Assembly (NCBI GenBank): GCA_963770245.1 | Contig: CAVYOX010000008.1 | Location: forward strand, 434,001 to 498,000 | Direction: 5' to 3' | Origin: PALSA-270 sp963770245 | Lineage (GTDB): Bacteria; Acidobacteriota; Terriglobia; Terriglobales; Acidobacteriaceae | DNA: 64,000 nt | Part shown: in pieces, positions 8,745-15,950 of the stretch | Layout of the letters: every line of letters starts with the position of its first letter | Numbering within the stretch: the stretch's first letter is position 1 | The notes under the pieces: generated by a model | Seen by the model: the letters and a program-made list of their open reading frames with translations, nothing else | Told to the model about the DNA's origin: nothing | Databases searched by the model: none | Made by a program: the position numbers and the translations under genes

Positions 8745-9587
8745 TCATGCGGACGACCCGCTGCCGTAGTACAGGCCTTCCAGTTCCTTCTGCACTTTGC
8801 CGGAGAGGCTCTCGAGATCGCGCGGGGCGAGCCCCGCCGTCGAGATCGGCTTGCCCACCCTCATCTCGAGCGGGCGGCACTTGATGTGGTAGGTGTTCAT
8901 GGGCAGCAGTTCGTAGGTTCCCACCAGCGCCACCGGCACGATGTCCACCTGCGCCTTGATGGCGAGAAAAAATGCGCCGGGAAGGAAGGGCTTGATCTCG
9001 CCGTCCGGCGTGCGTCCGCCCTCCGGAAAGATGACCAGCGGCAAACCGGCCTTCAGTCCTTTGAGCGCCGCGCGAATGCTGCCAATCGAGCGCGAGGGAT
9101 TCTGCTGATCGATGCAAACCTGTCCGGAGCGCTTGAGGTGCCAGCCGACAATCGGATAGGCGAGCAGTTCGCTCTTGAAGGCGATGCGAAACAGGAAGGG
9201 CAAGTACACGTAAAGCACCGGGATGTCGAGCGCCGAGGCGTGATTCACCGCGTACACATGCGGCTGCGAAGGATCGATGTTCTCAAGTCCCGTGACTTTC
9301 ACGGGAGAGGAGATGGTTTTCATGATCAGCCACGACCAGGTACGCGAGAAACCATGAAGAGCGCGTTCCCGATTCGAAAGCAGCGTAAGCGGAAGCGAGA
9401 TGATCCCTAGGACAACGGTGTACAACCAGATCAGCGGGTCAAAGAGGCAGTAGGAACGCAGCCGGCTGAGCAGGCCGTACTGGCGCGCGGAGGAAGGGTG
9501 CGCGACCTCGTCGAGCGTCGCCGCCACCGCGCTCGCGGTCTTGGCTTGGGTCTCAACCCCGTCCGGCGATGTCTCTCGGAACGGCAT
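8745..9587 (-). CDS. plsC: 1-acyl-sn-glycerol-3-phosphate acyltransferase
   Basis: Second acylation of glycerol-3-phosphate in phospholipid synthesis, at the inner face of the membrane. The catalytic HX4D motif appears as NHASALD near residues 116-122, the substrate-binding motif as IFPEGGRTPDGE near 190, and a hydrophobic segment (about 47-75, with PLIWLYTVVLGIISLPLTLL) anchors it. The length of 280 residues is slightly above the usual 240 because of a polar N-terminal extension of about 35 residues. The start lies 6 bases after the folC stop, so the two are probably cotranscribed. Confidence 0.9.
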   Translation of the reverse strand: MPFRETSPDGVETQAKTASAVAATLDEVAHPSSARQYGLLSRLRSYCLFDPLIWLYTVVLGIISLPLTLLSNRERALHGFSRTWSWLIMKTISSPVKVTGLENIDPSQPHVYAVNHASALDIPVLYVYLPFLFRIAFKSELLAYPIVGWHLKRSGQVCIDQQNPSRSIGSIRAALKGLKAGLPLVIFPEGGRTPDGEIKPFLPGAFFLAIKAQVDIVPVALVGTYELLPMNTYHIKCRPLEMRVGKPISTAGLAPRDLESLSGKVQKELEGLYYGSGSSA

Positions 9588-9593
9588 GATTGG

Positions 9594-10970
9594 TTAGATG
9601 CGCACGCCTAGCGCACGCATCGCCTCCCCCACAATGTAAATCGATCCGGTCACCACCACCAGGCCCTGCGGGCCGGCATGGGCCCGCGCCCGCTCGAGGG
9701 CGGACGATACTTCGGGCGCCTCCTCGATCTCGGTCGAAGTGCGAGCCGCGGCTTCCCGGATTTCTTGCGCGCTGGCGGAGCGCGGGCTGTCGGCATGGGT
9801 CGCGATCACCCGTTCCGCCAGCGGAAACAGAATTTCCGAGATTTCTCCGATCGCTTTGTCCCGCATGGCGCCGAACACGATGGTCAGCGGGCGGTCCTCG
9901 TAAACCGCCGAGAGGGTGGAGCGCAGCGACCAGGCGCCGGCGGGATTGTGGGCGACATCGAGAATTGTCTCCGGCCAGCCCCCGCTGGCCGGGATCACCT
10001 GGAACCGCCCCGGCCAGTGGGTCCGGACGATTCCGCGCTCGATCGAATCGGCGGTCACGGGAAAACCCTGCCTGCCGAGTTCCTCGGCCGCAGCAATGGC
10101 CAGAGCGACGTTTCTCAACTGGTGGCGTCCGACGAGCGGGGTTTCGACCTGAATCTGTTTTCCCATCACCTGCAAGGGATAGCGCGAGACGTAAGCCGGA
10201 GCAAAAATCGACTCCTGCCCATGGTCCCGCTCCCGGGTGGCCAGGTAGGACCCGCTGCCCGGACTGACCGGAGGAACATAAGGCACAGCGCTCACCGCTT
10301 GCGCCCTCAGATCGAGGATGGTGTTCCCGATTACATCATTGGCCTGAGGCTGTTGGGGCAAGGTCACCACCACTCCCCCCGGCCGAATGATGCCCGCCTT
10401 TTCGCGTGCGATCTCCGCCACCGTATTGCCCAGGTATTTTTGATGGTCGAGCGAGATGTCGGTAATCACGCTCAGCCGCGGCTCAATCACGTTGGTGGCA
10501 TCGAGACGACCCCCCATGCCCACTTCGAGAACAGCGATCTCCACTCTCCCCTGCGCGAAATATTCGAATGCCATGGCGGTCAGCATTTCAAAAAAGCTGG
10601 GGTGCCAGGGCAGCTCGCCCTCACTCACCAGGCGTTCGGCCGTGCGGTCCACCACATCGTGGAGCAAGGCAAACTCGTGATCGCCGATTTCCTGGTCGTT
10701 GATCCGGATGCGCTCGTTGATGCGGACCAGGTTTGGCGACGTGTAGAGGCCGGTTCGCAACCCGGAGGCCGCGAGGATGGCCGCGAGAGTCGCCGCCGTC
10801 GAACCTTTGCCGTTGGTGCCGGCAATCAAGATGCCCGGGAAACGCCGCTCGGGATGGTCCAACGCCTCGAGCAGAACCCGCATGTGCGCCAAATCGAATT
10901 TCTGCGATGGGGTCTGCGTCAGCTCGTGACCGAGCAAGTACATGCGGGCGATGGCAGTTTCGTAGGACAT
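9594..10970 (-). CDS. folC: Bifunctional folylpolyglutamate synthase / dihydrofolate synthase
   Basis: Adds glutamate to dihydropteroate and folates in the cytoplasm. The Mur-ligase P-loop is GTNGKGST near residue 52, followed by the FolC-typical YTSPNLVRINERI and the central GMGGRLDATNVI segment (about 150) that binds substrate and magnesium. The length of 458 residues is normal. The gene is the second or third of a minus-strand run after accD and before plsC; FolC next to AccD is a common bacterial arrangement. Confidence 0.95.
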   Translation of the reverse strand: MSYETAIARMYLLGHELTQTPSQKFDLAHMRVLLEALDHPERRFPGILIAGTNGKGSTAATLAAILAASGLRTGLYTSPNLVRINERIRINDQEIGDHEFALLHDVVDRTAERLVSEGELPWHPSFFEMLTAMAFEYFAQGRVEIAVLEVGMGGRLDATNVIEPRLSVITDISLDHQKYLGNTVAEIAREKAGIIRPGGVVVTLPQQPQANDVIGNTILDLRAQAVSAVPYVPPVSPGSGSYLATRERDHGQESIFAPAYVSRYPLQVMGKQIQVETPLVGRHQLRNVALAIAAAEELGRQGFPVTADSIERGIVRTHWPGRFQVIPASGGWPETILDVAHNPAGAWSLRSTLSAVYEDRPLTIVFGAMRDKAIGEISEILFPLAERVIATHADSPRSASAQEIREAAARTSTEIEEAPEVSSALERARAHAGPQGLVVVTGSIYIVGEAMRALGVRI

Positions 10971-11134
10971 CGGCGGTGGCTGCGGATCGTCTTCGCTGGT
11001 TTGGTCGCTGGTCCCAAATCGCTCGGCAGTGGGCCAGTGCCTAGCGTACCAGCTTCAGCGCCGGGGTTTCGACGGCCTGCCATTGGCGGGTCGCTGCCGC
11101 GGCTTGAAGCGGGAAAGATCCTGGTTCGATGGGG

Positions 11135-12004
11135 CTAGGCGGAGGCCTGCCCGGGGACCGAAGATGCCGTCATGAAATCGAGAGCGCGCGCCAGATATGG
11201 CTTTAACTGTTTGCGGGGCACGACCGCGTCGAGCATGCCGTGCTCGAGCAGAAACTCACTGCGCTGAAAGCCCGGCGGAAGTTTCTGCCGGATGGTCTGC
11301 TCAATCACGCGCGGACCGGCAAAGCCGATCAAGGCTCCGGGCTCGGCAATATTCAGGTCGCCGAGCATGGCGAAAGAGGCGGTCACGCCGCCGGTGGTCG
11401 GATCGGTCAAAACCGAGATGTAGGGCACGCCGGTCTCGTCCAGGCGCGCCAGCGCGGCCGAAATTTTGGCTAACTGCATGAGGCTGACAACGCCTTCCAT
11501 CATGCGCGCCCCGCCCGAGGCGGAGACAATCACCAGCGGATCCCGGGTCGCGATGGCTTTTTCGATGGCACGGGTAATTTCCTCGCCTACGACTGCGCCC
11601 ATGCTGCCGCCGATGAATGCATATTCCATGGCGCTCACAATCACGCTGCGCCGGTTCAGCTTGCCGCGGGCGTTGATCACCGCGTCCTTCAGGCCGGTAT
11701 CGGTCTGCGCCTGTTTCAGGCGCGAAGAGTAGGCCTTGAGGTCCACAAATTTCAGCGGGTCGGTCGAAACCAGGTCGGAGTCAAACACCTCGTACTCTCC
11801 GCCATCGAGGAGCTGCATCAGGCGGGTGCGGGCGTCAATGCGGAAGTGCTTCTCGCACTTCGGACAAACGTTGAGGTTCTCCTCGAGATCCTTCTTCCAG
11901 ATGATCTGGCGGCAGTGCTCACACTTCACCCACAGCCCCTCGGTGCGCACCTTCTTTTCGCCCGAGCCATCCAGGTCGCCGGATTCGCGCTTGAACCAAA
12001 CCAT
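11135..12004 (-). CDS. accD: Acetyl-CoA carboxylase carboxyltransferase, beta subunit
   Basis: Forms the carboxyltransferase with AccA and transfers CO2 from carboxybiotin to acetyl-CoA for fatty acid synthesis. The N-terminal zinc ribbon is intact, with Cys28, Cys31, Cys47 and Cys50 (CEHC and CPKC), followed by the crotonase-like carboxyltransferase domain with ASGGARMMEG and the GPRVIEQTI segment. The length of 289 residues is typical. It lies 164 bases upstream of folC on the same strand. Confidence 0.97.
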   Translation of the reverse strand: MVWFKRESGDLDGSGEKKVRTEGLWVKCEHCRQIIWKKDLEENLNVCPKCEKHFRIDARTRLMQLLDGGEYEVFDSDLVSTDPLKFVDLKAYSSRLKQAQTDTGLKDAVINARGKLNRRSVIVSAMEYAFIGGSMGAVVGEEITRAIEKAIATRDPLVIVSASGGARMMEGVVSLMQLAKISAALARLDETGVPYISVLTDPTTGGVTASFAMLGDLNIAEPGALIGFAGPRVIEQTIRQKLPPGFQRSEFLLEHGMLDAVVPRKQLKPYLARALDFMTASSVPGQASA

Positions 12005-12082
12005 AGCAATGGGATCAACGGGCGATGTTCGGATTTCGCGGTTGCAGGTTCAACCGCTATGCCCCAACTCGAAACTTCTCGA

Positions 12083-12619
12083 TCAGTACTCGATTCCTCG
12101 CTGTGCCATCACGCCCTTCTCGTAGGCGTGCTTCACCTGGCGCATTTCGGTGACGGTGTCGGCCAGCTCGACAATTGTCGGATGCGCGTTGCGGCCCGTC
12201 AAGATAACATGCACCATTTCGGGTTTCCTTTTGAGGCTCTCGACCACCTTCGCCGGGTCGAGCATGCCGTAGCTGACGGCGTAATTGATCTCGTCGAGGA
12301 TGACCAGATCCCAGCTGCCCGAGCAGATCGCTTGATCGGCCTCAGCCCACGCCTCCCCGACCATGCGAACATCCTCGGGATCCGGCTTTTCTGCTCCCAT
12401 CTTTACGAAACCGCGCCCCATTTGCTTCATGATGAATTTGTCGCCAAAGGCCTGGACGGCGTCCAGTTCGCCGTAGTGCCAGGAGCCCTTGAGAAATTGC
12501 AGCATGAGCACCCGCATGCCCTGCCCGACCGCCCGCAACGCCGTTCCCATGGCAGCGGTGGTCTTGCCCTTGCCGGGGCCGGTATTCACCATAATCAAAC
12601 CACGACGGATATCGGACAT
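12083..12619 (-). CDS. cobO: Cob(I)yrinic acid a,c-diamide adenosyltransferase
   Basis: CobO/BtuR-type ATP:corrinoid adenosyltransferase, making adenosylcobalamin or recycling scavenged corrinoids. The protein starts directly before the P-loop GPGKGKTT (residues 14-21) and continues with MLQFLKGSWHYGE and the Walker-B-like LVILDEINYAVSYG. The length of 178 residues is normal. No other cobalamin gene lies nearby and no cobalamin riboswitch was recognised upstream, so a salvage role is plausible. There is no Shine-Dalgarno; a TACACT hexamer lies 8 bases before the ATG. Confidence 0.94.
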   Translation of the reverse strand: MSDIRRGLIMVNTGPGKGKTTAAMGTALRAVGQGMRVLMLQFLKGSWHYGELDAVQAFGDKFIMKQMGRGFVKMGAEKPDPEDVRMVGEAWAEADQAICSGSWDLVILDEINYAVSYGMLDPAKVVESLKRKPEMVHVILTGRNAHPTIVELADTVTEMRQVKHAYEKGVMAQRGIEY

Positions 12620-12627
12620 ACGGGGTC

Positions 12628-12633
12628 AGTGTA
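12628..12633 (-). promoter_or_regulatory. Candidate -10 box of a leaderless cobO transcript
   Basis: TACACT on the minus strand lies exactly 8 bases before the cobO ATG, which would put the transcription start at the start codon. No ribosome binding site lies between. No convincing -35 was identified. Confidence 0.35.
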
Positions 12634-12780
12634 TCGATTGTACCCGTTCAGGGCAGCGGGCGCGGAGGATGAGACTCCGGGGAAGGAGGGGGTGGCCGCG
12701 GGATGCGGGCGGCACGGCCCCCGGGGCATGCGTCACCCTCGACCCATCCATCGAGCGATCGCGGGGCAGGCGGACCGCGC

Positions 12781-12945
12781 CTAGGGCATTTCGACCAGTT
12801 GCCGCTGGTCCCGCTGCGGCGACCCGGCGCCCGCCGAGTTCTCGTCGCTCAGCAAGCGCGCCGTAACCCGCAGGGCTTCAATCTCGATCTTGATTCTCAA
12901 GATTTCCTGCTCTTTCATCCGCAGTACTTCGTTAGGATTTTTCAT
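12781..12945 (-). CDS. Small 54-residue helical protein
   Basis: The protein begins MKNPNEVLRMKEQEILRIKI and continues EIEALRVTARLLSDENSAG. It is a charged amphipathic helix of about 30 residues with heptad-like leucine/isoleucine spacing (short coiled coil) and a polar tail. The ATG has AAGGAG at ideal spacing. I recall very similar small proteins (MxNPxEVLRxKExEI) in many acidobacterial genomes, usually called hypothetical; that is memory, not a search. Function unknown; the coiled-coil character suggests dimerisation or docking to another protein. It lies between rlmH and cobO on the same strand. Confidence 0.75.
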   Translation of the reverse strand: MKNPNEVLRMKEQEILRIKIEIEALRVTARLLSDENSAGAGSPQRDQRQLVEMP

Positions 12946-13053
12946 GAGGAAGGCTCCTTCGCGTATAACATTTTGCTCCCTGGGTGCCGGTGGAGAACAA
13001 TTCTAGTCTATCGGACGCCCGCCCCCAAATATCACGAAAGTACAGATCTCGCC

Positions 13054-13500
13054 TCAATGCCCAAGGTGATAAGGATGGCCGTTTAGAATGGTGAAGGCAC
13101 GATAAAGTTGCTCGAGCAGCACCACCCGTGCCAACTCGTGCGCCAGGGTCATTCGGCCGAGGGATAACTGCAGAGTGGCCGCCTGGCGCGTCGCCTCGCT
13201 GAAACCGCTGGCCGGACCCACGGCAAACAGCAGGGGCCCGGGATGGCGGTCGCGATGATCGCCGAGAAATTTCGCCAGCTCTTCGGAAGAAAGCTGTTTT
13301 CCGCCGCCGTCCAAAAGCACCAGGGTGGCTTTGGTTTTGGAGCGTGCGCCCCGGCCGTTCCAAGCTAGCATGGCCGATTCGTCTTTGAATTCTTTCCCTT
13401 CCACCTCCGCATAGTGGGTCAACCGCTTCAGATATTCCTCCGCCAGGGACCGGATCGCAGGCTGCTTCGTGTTTCCAATCCAGGCAACGGTCAGCTTCAC
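13054..13500 (-). CDS. rlmH: 23S rRNA (pseudouridine1915-N3)-methyltransferase
   Basis: SPOUT-class methyltransferase that modifies pseudouridine 1915 in helix 69 of 23S rRNA on the assembled 70S ribosome. The full protein is present (148 residues), with the AdoMet-binding knot region (LLFAVGPASGFSE, then LSLGRMTLAHELARVVLLEQLYRA) and the conserved C-terminal HPYHLGH. The start is GTG (MKLTVAWIGNTK), matching the family N-terminus. It belongs to the rsfS/nadD ribosome neighbourhood, from which a methyltransferase gene now separates it. Confidence 0.96.
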   Translation of the reverse strand: MKLTVAWIGNTKQPAIRSLAEEYLKRLTHYAEVEGKEFKDESAMLAWNGRGARSKTKATLVLLDGGGKQLSSEELAKFLGDHRDRHPGPLLFAVGPASGFSEATRQAATLQLSLGRMTLAHELARVVLLEQLYRAFTILNGHPYHLGH

Positions 13501-13542
13501 GCAGGAAATTTAATCACAGCGCGCGCCGAGGTCCCAGGGGAA

Positions 13543-14391
13543 TCAGAGCCGGGACGCCGGTCCTTCCCCTTTTGTGCCCGTGGCGAACACCACCACGGCG
13601 CCGAACTTCACAGAATCGCCCTCCGCATAGCGACCAATGGCCGCGAGCACCTCGGCATGAATCGACTCCCAACTGGCTCGGGGCACGCGTTGCAATAGCG
13701 GGATGAAGGGGGTCGAGACCGCCTGCACCTGTTCCCAAACCTCCTCGGGTGTTCCCGGCCAGGTCCAGGGAATGTCCCTCGTCTCTTCGTGGGCTTTGAA
13801 TCCGGCGCGCCCTAAGGCTGCCGAAAGGCTTCCGGGTCGCGCATACTTAAACAGATTGCATCCGGGCGCGGTCACCGGTCCCCCGATATGGCGGTGCACA
13901 ACCCCCATGGTGCTTGACCAGTAGGGCTGCTCGAAGGGACCCCAGGCGGCAAAACAAGCCCGCCCGCCGGGCTTTAACACCCGATAAGCCTCGCTGAGCG
14001 CCTCCTCCTCGAGGAACATGACGCCAAATCGGGAGGTGACCAGGTCAAAACTGGCCTCGGCGAAGGGCAACCGGTTCGCATCCGCCTGGTGGATAGAAAA
14101 ATTGGTGAGGGCGCGCAGCCGGGCTCGCTCCTGAGCGATTGCAAGCAGCTCCGGGCTGCGATCGAGCGCGGTGACCTGGCCGAGGGGTGCGAGGAGAGGC
14201 GCCAGGCTGATCGCTGGTTCGCCGGTGCCGCTCGCCAGATCGAGCACTCTCATCCCCGGCTGCGGATGAGCATATTCGACCAGGGCCCGGGTCAGGTCGC
14301 CTCCGAGGGCGGCCGATTTCGATTTCCACTTCTCCGCGGCCACCAGGCGGTAGGATGCACTCCAGGTCGGGTTGGAATCTTCGCAGCTCAT
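13543..14391 (-). CDS. Class I SAM-dependent methyltransferase
   Basis: The Rossmann methyltransferase fold is shown by motif I VLDLASGTGEP (near residue 50), an acidic residue after strand 2 (VTALDRS), DANRLPF as motif II and VLKPGGRACFAAWG as motif III, resembling the UbiE/Methyltransf_11 group. 282 residues. The substrate cannot be read from sequence. The gene is inserted between rsfS and rlmH, which are normally adjacent, 36 bases after rsfS, so it may be cotranscribed with ribosome genes without being functionally linked. Confidence 0.85.
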   Translation of the reverse strand: MSCEDSNPTWSASYRLVAAEKWKSKSAALGGDLTRALVEYAHPQPGMRVLDLASGTGEPAISLAPLLAPLGQVTALDRSPELLAIAQERARLRALTNFSIHQADANRLPFAEASFDLVTSRFGVMFLEEEALSEAYRVLKPGGRACFAAWGPFEQPYWSSTMGVVHRHIGGPVTAPGCNLFKYARPGSLSAALGRAGFKAHEETRDIPWTWPGTPEEVWEQVQAVSTPFIPLLQRVPRASWESIHAEVLAAIGRYAEGDSVKFGAVVVFATGTKGEGPASRL

Positions 14392-14427
14392 GCGGGAAAC
14401 GGGGAGAAGACCCCCGGTCGCCGGCGG

Positions 14428-14844
14428 CTACGCCCGCTTCTTTCGCGGGGCCGCAGGCACGAGTCTTTTACGCGCCGTCCGGGCTTTCAACTCCGCCGGC
14501 TCCATTCGCCGAGCCGACTTCCACAGCCGTTCCAGATCGTAGTACTGGCGCGCCTTTTCAGAGAACACGTGAACCACGAAATCGACGTAGTCGAGCAAGA
14601 CCCATTCCGCCTGCTTATAGCCCTCGACGTGGGTGACCCGCATGCCGGCCTGTTCCAGGCGCTCCTCGACCTGGTCCGCGATGGCCTGGACCTGACGCGG
14701 GTTGCTGCCGCTGCACACCACAAAGTAGTCGGTAAAGGCGCCTGAATCTTTTTCGAGTTCGAGAATGGTGATGGCTTCCGCCTTCTTTTCCTGACAGGCG
14801 CTGATGGCTTCGGAGACTTGGCGTTTGAGGTCGTTTTTCTTCAT
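14428..14844 (-). CDS. rsfS: Ribosomal silencing factor RsfS
   Basis: RsfS/Iojap protein binds uL14 on the large subunit and blocks subunit joining under starvation. The core (about 5-120) includes VVCSGSNPRQVQAIADQVEE and the conserved WVLLDYVDFVVHVF stretch. The start is placed at the ATG giving MKKNDLKRQVSEA; the frame stays open upstream, with another ATG 13 codons before, but family similarity begins here. A basic C-terminal tail (ARTARKRLVPAAPRKKRA) extends the usual domain. It follows nadD by about 100 bases, a classic pairing. Confidence 0.93.
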   Translation of the reverse strand: MKKNDLKRQVSEAISACQEKKAEAITILELEKDSGAFTDYFVVCSGSNPRQVQAIADQVEERLEQAGMRVTHVEGYKQAEWVLLDYVDFVVHVFSEKARQYYDLERLWKSARRMEPAELKARTARKRLVPAAPRKKRA

Positions 14845-14946
14845 GCAGTCGTTTTGTTCGGTGGCCTGGGACTTCGCTCTCATTGTAGCCGACGAGGGAG
14901 CAGGGCCGGCGGCCGCAGCCGGCAAAAGCCGGGCAGCCGCCGGCGG

Positions 14947-15666
14947 CTAACGGCCGCTTCCATATAACCCCATTTTCTTGATGTATTCGGCTACGGCGGG
15001 ATCGAGAAATCGCCCCAGGGGACGCTTGGCCCGAACCGCCTCGCGAATGGCGGTGGCCGATGCCGGGTTGTGGACGCCATCGAGCAGGTGGATGGTGGCC
15101 CCGGTCAAGACCAAGTCCCCTTTGGCCGGCTGCTTGGCGAAGGGTTTCGATACGGCGGCTGCCGGACGCAGGGTCTCGGGCAGAGCATTGGCCACGTCGG
15201 CCAGAGAATATCCGGCGCGGCTGGCCACAATAAACTCACATTCGCCGAGCAGCGCTTCCGGCTCCCGCCATTTGGCGATTTGTTCGAAGGCATCAATCCC
15301 AATCAGAAAAAAGAGGCGGTCGCTTTTCCCGAGCGTCGGCTTGAGCTTGCGCACAGTGTCGATGCTGTAGTTGGGGCGGGACGTGCCGCGGCCGGCGAGA
15401 GCTCCCTTGAGGGTCTCGGGGGCGGTCATCGGGTCGGGGGCTTCGAGCAGCGAGGGCAAGAAGCCCTTTTGTCCCAAGGTGGCAAGCGCCACCATGGCAT
15501 ACCGATCGAAGTAGGAGGCGGTCGTCGCCTGGGAGCGGTGCGGCGGAAGGTTCGCGGGAACAAACTGAATGCGACCCAGCTGGAAGCGCTCTTGGGCAGC
15601 CCGCGCCAGGGCCAGATGGCCGAGGTGAATCGGATCGAAAGTTCCACCGAAAATGCCGATATTCAT
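14947..15666 (-). CDS. nadD: Nicotinate-nucleotide adenylyltransferase
   Basis: Makes deamido-NAD from nicotinate mononucleotide and ATP in NAD synthesis. The nucleotidyltransferase signature GGTFDPIHLGH occupies residues 7-17 and the C-terminal ATP motif appears as SATAIREAVR. The start is the ATG giving MNIGIFGG; the open frame runs about 100 codons further upstream, but that part is low-complexity and has no family similarity. 239 residues, slightly longer than usual because of an insertion around residues 170-200. The upstream neighbour is the divergent hybrid kinase, so nadD probably has its own promoter in 15667-15950. Confidence 0.95.
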   Translation of the reverse strand: MNIGIFGGTFDPIHLGHLALARAAQERFQLGRIQFVPANLPPHRSQATTASYFDRYAMVALATLGQKGFLPSLLEAPDPMTAPETLKGALAGRGTSRPNYSIDTVRKLKPTLGKSDRLFFLIGIDAFEQIAKWREPEALLGECEFIVASRAGYSLADVANALPETLRPAAAVSKPFAKQPAKGDLVLTGATIHLLDGVHNPASATAIREAVRAKRPLGRFLDPAVAEYIKKMGLYGSGR

Positions 15667-15936
15667 GGCTCGCGCCTGCTTTGCACTGCCGCCCTCTCCC
15701 CGCTCTCCATCCGGAACGCTCTTAGTTTCTTGCTTTTGCGCTGGTTTGCGCAAGTTTTCCGGAACTCCGGGGCTCGCCCTCGGCCTGCCTTGCCCCGAGC
15801 GCGATTCCCGCCGATCCCGCGCCGGTTGCCGGATTCGAGCCAAAGGTTGCCTTGCCGAGGGTCTCCCACGGTCAGCGCCAATTGGGCACCCGCCGCGCTG
15901 GCCTGGCGTAACTCGCGCTCGTCCCGTTTCGGGAAC

Positions 15937-15942
15937 TAGGAT
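15937..15942 (+). promoter_or_regulatory. Candidate -10 box of the hybrid kinase gene (leaderless type)
   Basis: TAGGAT is followed by exactly 8 bases and then the ATG at 15951. No Shine-Dalgarno is present. The rest of the 284-base divergent gap (15667-15950) holds no gene or motif that I recognise. Confidence 0.3.
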
Positions 15943-15950
15943 CGCATTGT

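Noticed and set aside
9678..11138. 486-codon plus-strand frame opposite folC
   Set aside because: Antisense to a conserved enzyme, no motif.
12620..12780. Cobalamin riboswitch upstream of cobO
   Set aside because: I looked for the B12 box and the conserved core on the minus strand and did not find them.
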